From assembly GCF_000149955.1 (NCBI RefSeq), contig NC_030986.1, forward strand, positions 2,634,084 to 2,698,083: 64,000 nt of DNA, in the 5' to 3' direction. The DNA comes from Fusarium oxysporum f. sp. lycopersici 4287. Its lineage: Eukaryota > Ascomycota > Sordariomycetes > Hypocreales > Nectriaceae. The notes beneath the pieces are model-generated. The model ran no database searches. It was not told the DNA's origin and was given only the letters and a program-made list of their open reading frames with translations. The position numbers were made by a program, and so were the translations under genes. Positions 59,001-64,000 of this stretch are shown here, in pieces. How positions within the stretch are numbered: position 1 is the stretch's first letter; the number at the start of each line of letters is the position of its first letter.

Positions 59001-62000
59001 TCGGTCTGCTTAGGGGTCTCATCGTGCGCGGCTTGAGGATTTTCGGCTGGGGCATTGATTCCAGTATCGACCGAAACGTCAGCATCCTGAGAAGAGGCAG
59101 CAAGGCCAGGCTCAGTTTCAGTTTCCTGGGTTTCTTCAAGAGCAGCCTTCTTCTTTTCGGCCTTCTTCTTCTTCTTCTTGTCCTTCTTTGACAGTTTCGC
59201 CGGTGAATCGGGTTCCTCGACTTTGGGAGGATTTTCGGAGGGAGGTTCATCGAGTGCTACAATATCAGGCCTGTCGGTGGCTGGTGTTGGTTCCTGGACA
59301 GAAGGGGTTTCTACGGTGGTCTTGGCATCAGCTGGCTGTGTCTGCTCATCATCTAATGGGGTAGTCTCGACAGTGTTTATCACTTTCGACTCCATGGGAG
59401 GCGGCAGCTCATCTTGATGGACAGGCGTTTCTGTAGGTTCAATGCCACTTGACTCTGCAGTCTGGGCAACGTCGGACTTTGCTTCTTGCGAGGCAGAGTT
59501 CTTGGCTGTATCAGAGATCAAATCTTCAGAAGTTGACTCAGGAGGTTCTTGGAGTGTGGGTTCGGCTTCAGGCTGCTTCTCTGGCTCGTCAGAAGAGGCA
59601 TTCTTCTTCTTTTTCTTCTTTTTCTTGCTCTTCTTATCGGATGAGGTCTCTGGCTCGGCCTCTTCCACAATAGCAGCCGAATTTGCTTCAGGGTGGCTTT
59701 CAATGGCCGTTCTCTCGTTTGCAGGCTCCAAGGGATGGCTCACAGCAGGGATGTCAGGCTGTTCGGCATCCTTTGGTGGCACTTCAATTGGCGCCTCCTT
59801 GGCAACTGGTTCCGCAACCGGTACTTCGTTGACGCTGGCTGTAGACTCATCGAGGCGCACGGGCTCGGATACTATAACAGGCGGTTCGCTGTTCTGTGTT
59901 GCTGCACCTTGAACTTCCACGTTCTCAACAAGAGATACCGATTCTTCTTCTTCTTTTTCTTTGACTTCTTGCTGCTCGCCAGCTCTGAAGTTTCGCCTTC
60001 AGGAGCTTCTATAGCATCTTGAGGCTCGGCAGTCACAACCGTGTCAATAGCATCAATGTTTTCCTCGGTCCCTTCTACAACTGGCAGGGACATTGCCGCC
60101 TCGGTGGTCTCGGTCGGTTGTCCAACATCTTGAGTCTCACTTTCAGTCGAAACTTCATTGGCGCGGACTTCACTGACATCCGGAGGCCTGGCGGTAGGCA
60201 CTTCCTCACTTGGGTGACGTTTGTCATTCTCTAGAGTGCCCTCGGCCTTCTTTGATGTGTCGATTGTTTCAGACTCCTGGGCGGGTCCTTCAGTATTGCT
60301 GAGGTCCATCGGTTTCTCAGAAACTTGCTCTTCGACTTCAGGGACAACTGGTGCCGCTAACCTTCGAGCGGCACTCTCTTCAAGGGCAGCAAGACGTATT
60401 TGATCCTTCTTCAAAAGACGCCCTTTCCTCCTCTCTCTCTTCTCCAGGAGAGCTTCGATCTCTGCCTTCTCGCTCTCTGCCTCAAAGCTCCCAACTGCGA
60501 GTGAGGGTTCTTCCTCGGCGGCTTCCACCTCCAGAGGATGAGCATCTGGTCTCTCTGGAGGCAGGGCTTCATCAAGAGCAAGTTGAGGGGAAACATCATC
60601 TGCGGCCGGTGGTAGCTCATCTAGTGAATGTTCGTTCACTGGCTTTTCGCTCTGTGCCTCGCCTCTTATTTCAGGCCCAGCTGACACGTCTGCTGTTTGT
60701 GATTCATCCCTGATATCAGGGACAGTTGAGTTGCCAAATGTGGGTGCCTGTTCTTCGGTATCGGGCCCCATTAGGAGATCGGTCTGCGAGCGTTCCTTAG
60801 ACACAGCCTCGGACGGTTCATCACCCATTTGGGGCTGTTCTTCAGCTCCAGGCTGAGATGGCTGGCCATCGGCTTGAAGCTGTTCCTTCAGCTCAGATTT
60901 AGGTGGTTCGTCATTGATGTGCGCCAATTCTTCGACCTTAGGCTTTACTGGCTCTTTTCCGATCCCAGATTGATCCGGAACGTGATGCTCCGCTGAGTGG
61001 TCATCAATCTGTGATCGTTCTTTGATTTCAGGTTCAGTCGGCTCAGCGTCACTCGGCAGCCGTTCCTTATGCCCATGCTCAGACACCTGATCATCAGTCT
61101 GCAACCGTTCACTGGTTTGCGGTCCCACTGAAGCAGTATCCAACGGTGACTGCTCTTGAGGTTCGTTCTCAACTGGCCTATCATCAGACGGTGGTTGGTC
61201 CTTGGCTTCTGGTTCGTCTAGTACGCCATGTGTCGACTCGTCATCAGGCTTCTGGTCGAGGAGAGCATTTTCAACAATAGAGTCAGAAGATTCAACCATG
61301 GGATCTGGCACCAGAATGTCAAGATTATTTCTGCCAGGCACTACTGCTGTTTCGGCACCTGATACGTCCTGGCTGATTTCAACGTGCGTAGTAGTATCTT
61401 TGGTCTCCTCCTCGGGAGCCTCATCCTGGCTAGGCTGGTTCTTCTTTTTCTTCTTGTTCTTCTTGGCCTTCTTCTTCAATCCCGTTGCGTCGGCTTCGTT
61501 ATTTTCGCCAGTTGCTTCCACACTGGACTTCGCACTCTCTCCTCCAGTTGTCTTGCTGGCATCTTCTTTGGGCACTTCTTCAGTGCTGGCTTCGACAGGC
61601 TTTGTGCTCAATTCTGAGCCTGCTTCAACAATTCTCACATCCTCATCCTCAACTGGATTAATAGGCTCTTCTTTGACAAGCTGGCCAAGATCAGCCTGAG
61701 CTGGTATTGTTGAGTCCTTGTACGTAGCCTCAGTGGATTCATGTGTCGGGGAGTTATCATCAGCCGTAGTTATTGTCGAGGAGTCTTCTTGTTTGATTTC
61801 GTCGGACTTGACTTCAGTAGCCCCTGTTGCCTCCACCACGCTTGTTGCCGGATGACTTATGCCATTATCTTTTAACCTTTCGGCGGATTCCTCCTCAACA
61901 ACGGAGATCGGGGCTGTCTCGGTGAGCTGTCTGTCCATGGTGGTAGTCACTTCATCCTCAGCAAGAATGTCGCGGTTAGCATCCCCTGTGGCTTTGACTG

Positions 62001-64000
62001 ATTCGTCAACTTGAGAAGGTTCCAGTCCAAAAGAAGTTCCTTGAGATTCGTCTGCCGGCGCATCTCCTTGAGAGAAGAGTGGTTCAGAAATCTGGGCTTC
62101 TAATGTGGTGTGAGCCGCTTTGTTGGCATGCGTATCGGGAGCGGTCTCAGCAGCGGGAATGTCTGGCTCGATGTCGGCAACTTCTGGGTTTTCAGCGCTT
62201 ACGCTAGTAGTCTCTTTATCCCTGGGAGCGTCACGATCGAGTTTCGGTGTAATAATATCAGACCTAGTGTCTGTTGCCGCTGACTTATCAGCACTTACTG
62301 CATCAGGCTGGGTCTGAGCATCAGGTTCAGGTTCGCCCGATTTATTTTGTGTCTGCGCTTGGTCCCGGAATCCCCACATCCTCTTGAAAGCGGAAATTCC
62401 AGCCGTGGCGGGGAGTGCACGAAGAGCAGATGGGAAGTATCCTTGGCTTTGTCTGTCTTTTCGTGCATCTTTGGCGGAAGTGTGGGAATCACGAGCGGTC
62501 GGATGATAGTCGACATCATCTTTGGACTCAGGATCGTCAGGCTCGGGAGCCTCAACTGGAGAAGCCTTTTCACGATCAAGAACTTGATCATTATTTTTGG
62601 ATAACAAAACAGGCTGTGAGTCCGGAGCCTCATCGTCTTGAGTAACATCGGCGGGCTCAGCTACCAGAACGGGCGGCTCTTCTATCAAGCTTTTGTTGGT
62701 ATCCTTAATCGCTTCATTGTCTCCAGTGTCCTCAACTTGAAGAGGTTCCCCTATTTGAGGCATGTCTTGTTTCTCCACCACTGGCTCATCATCGGCTCTG
62801 GCGCCCTTCTTCTTCTTTTTCTTCTTCTTCGACTTGGGCGTAGCGGCGCTGTCACCCTGTGTTGATACAATCGGAGTTTCGGAAGCCGGGTCAGAAGTTT
62901 TCGTAGATTTATCCAGTGTCTTCTCTAGAGCATCTACGCTTTCAGCCATGGTATCTGGTTGGGCCCAGGCATCGAATGCATCTGCATCGACAGGCTCAAC
63001 AGGGAACTCTGAGAGTGGTTCCACCATAGAACCTGAGTCACCATGAGCAACTGTTTCAGATGATTCAGCAGAGGGTTCAGTGGGCGCGACTGGCTCCGTC
63101 CAAGCATCAAACGCATCTTTTTCAGCTTTAGAAATTTCAGCTGGACCTGCGCCTTCAACCTCGGTGACTGTTGGCTCTACAGAAGTTGCTTCCTCTTCGG
63201 ATGGCTGCTGCATCTTGCTCTTCTTCTTTTTCTTCTTACTCTTGGATGGAGACACCAGTTGCTCTTCAAGGGCCGTTTCCGCAATAGGCGAAGCAGTGAT
63301 GGAGGTCGATTCCGCGGTAGCTTGAGCATTGACAGAAGATTCGATTACGGGTTCAGGCTCTATTAGTGGTACCACAGATTCGATGGCGTTGTCTAGCCCT
63401 CTTGGTGGCTCCTCCGCTTCCTGGTCCGCCAGTAAGTTCGAATCAACTGGTTTGTTTTGCTCAACGACTTCCTGGGCCTCTTCAGACTGTGCGATCGTAT
63501 GCTGTTCCTCATGCGAAGCCTCAGGCTCTTGGGGTTTCACGGCTTCGGTGGCGAATGGGTCGGTAGAAGGATCCTGAGAGGGTTGAGGTGTAGATTCGTG
63601 GGTGGGCTCGAGTTCAACCATAGCCGGCTTTGTTTCAGATGCTTCATTCACTGCGGCAGCCTCGTCGCCTGGGACGGCATGGTCATCCTTGCTAGCAGTG
63701 GGGACTAGAATGTTGAATGAGTCTTGAATGATCGGCTCAAGTCCCTTCTTCTTAAGCTTCTTCTTCATGTTTTTCCTATCCTTTGCGTTCATGGTTGACC
63801 ACTCTTCGGTGGTAATCTCATTTTCTGCACGCTGGGCAACGGTGTCCTCAGGCTTTACGAACGGTGTTTGCGAGTCTTCAGTGGCAGGCTCAGTATGGGC
63901 AACAATAGCTGGTACGGATTGAGGCTCGGTAATAGGGTTGGTCATCCCGGTGTTGATGTCGCGAGCAGTATCGGTAGTTCGCTTTTCGTCCATAGGCTGG
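50086..64000 (-). CDS. Giant low-complexity protein of the fungal 'involucrin-repeat' type, 5' end outside the window
   Basis: About 13.9 kb of almost continuous coding sequence, over 4,600 residues. The first piece (from beyond 64000 to about 59940) and the second (about 59920 to 51611) are in different frames. The second joins the last exon (51555-50086) by a clean 55-nt intron, reading KDMADVYDGFGEGRIGSPRS. The long N-terminal part is acidic and disordered, rich in Glu, Pro, Ser, Thr and Ala, with recurrent lysine clusters. One module occurs twice: EEWSTMNAKDRKNMKKKLKK at about 63800 and EEWAAIPSKDRKKMKKKLRK at about 56600. A 13-unit tandem repeat lies at 60619-61200. The C-terminal 490 residues differ: coiled coil (MQVLELENKVEQLMAENRML onward), then a globular helical region (WEFVFTRYLFGMDREQRQKL; LLTEVGPIEAVRQWRAVTLT). 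Such proteins occur across Pezizomycotina; cellular role unknown, perhaps a scaffold. Many antisense Phe/Ser-rich frames opposite it are shadows. Confidence 0.8.
60619..61200 (-). repeat. Coding minisatellite: 13 tandem units of 15 residues
   Basis: Inside the giant gene. Units read, in protein order, DQPPSDDRPVENEPQ, EQSPLDTASVGPQTS, ERLQTDDQVSEHGHK, ERLPSDAEPTEPEIK and so on to GEAQSEKPVNEHSLD. Twelve units are exactly 15 residues and one is 14, so the nucleotide period is 45. Units usually start (E/D)(R/Q) and have Asp at position 6 or 7. Confidence 0.85.

Noticed and set aside
60619..61200. Periodic repeat that might suggest a CRISPR array
   Set aside because: It is a diverged in-frame 45-nt coding repeat in a fungal gene, without identical repeats or unique spacers.
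51732..63922. Many plus-strand frames rich in Phe, Ser and Leu opposite the giant gene
   Set aside because: The Phe/Leu runs are the complement of AAG lysine tracts, so these are shadows of the real minus-strand gene.
1..64000. A biosynthetic gene cluster or horizontally acquired island
   Set aside because: Genes are unrelated housekeeping functions with similar composition and introns throughout. No backbone synthase, transposase or integrase is present.

Overview
The window is nuclear DNA of a filamentous ascomycete. Introns are short (about 45-70 nt), with GTAAGT/GTATGT donors, CTAAC/CTGAC-like branch sites and CAG/TAG acceptors. Genes lie 0.2-3 kb apart on both strands, and spacers are rich in TACCTAGGTA-type motifs. 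The gene content (Vezatin-domain peroxisome protein, IZH3-like PAQR protein, giant lysine-patch 'involucrin-repeat' type protein) fits Sordariomycetes, most likely Hypocreales (Fusarium-like). That placement is inference. Two runs of N (28831-29005 and 44119-44397) show that this is a scaffold.

Layout. 0-12 kb: a CorA-like membrane protein (-), a SulP sulfate permease (-) and a Bub2-like TBC GAP (+). 12-24 kb: an IZH3-like PAQR protein (-), THOC5 (+), a family 2 glycosyltransferase (+) and a DJ-1/PfpI protein (+), with long gene-poor spacers. 24-34 kb: nucleolar FKBP prolyl isomerase (+), an NDR-family kinase locus that looks broken (+), inositol phosphosphingolipid phospholipase C (-) and a small alpha/beta-barrel-like protein (+). 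34-43 kb: a three-KH RNA-binding protein (-), a CENP-K-like coiled-coil protein (+), dUTPase (+), pyridoxal kinase (-) and PCNA (-). 43-64 kb: a Vezatin-type protein (-, gapped), an unrecognised probably mitochondrial protein (+), and one giant low-complexity gene (-) that runs off the right edge.

Almost everything is single-copy housekeeping function, with no operon or biosynthetic cluster. Links between genes are regulatory or structural. PCNA and dUTPase, both DNA-synthesis genes, share an exact CGCGTCGCGT element containing MCB-like cores. At least ten degenerate copies of a roughly 140-bp element with inverted ends (a MITE-like family I do not recognise) occupy the spacers and never the coding regions. 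The most notable observations are the adjacent TAG TAG codons at the conserved Trp-Trp of the kinase, a perfectly periodic 15-residue tandem repeat (13 units) in the giant protein, an 11-nt microexon in pyridoxal kinase, and reading-frame breaks next to both assembly gaps.
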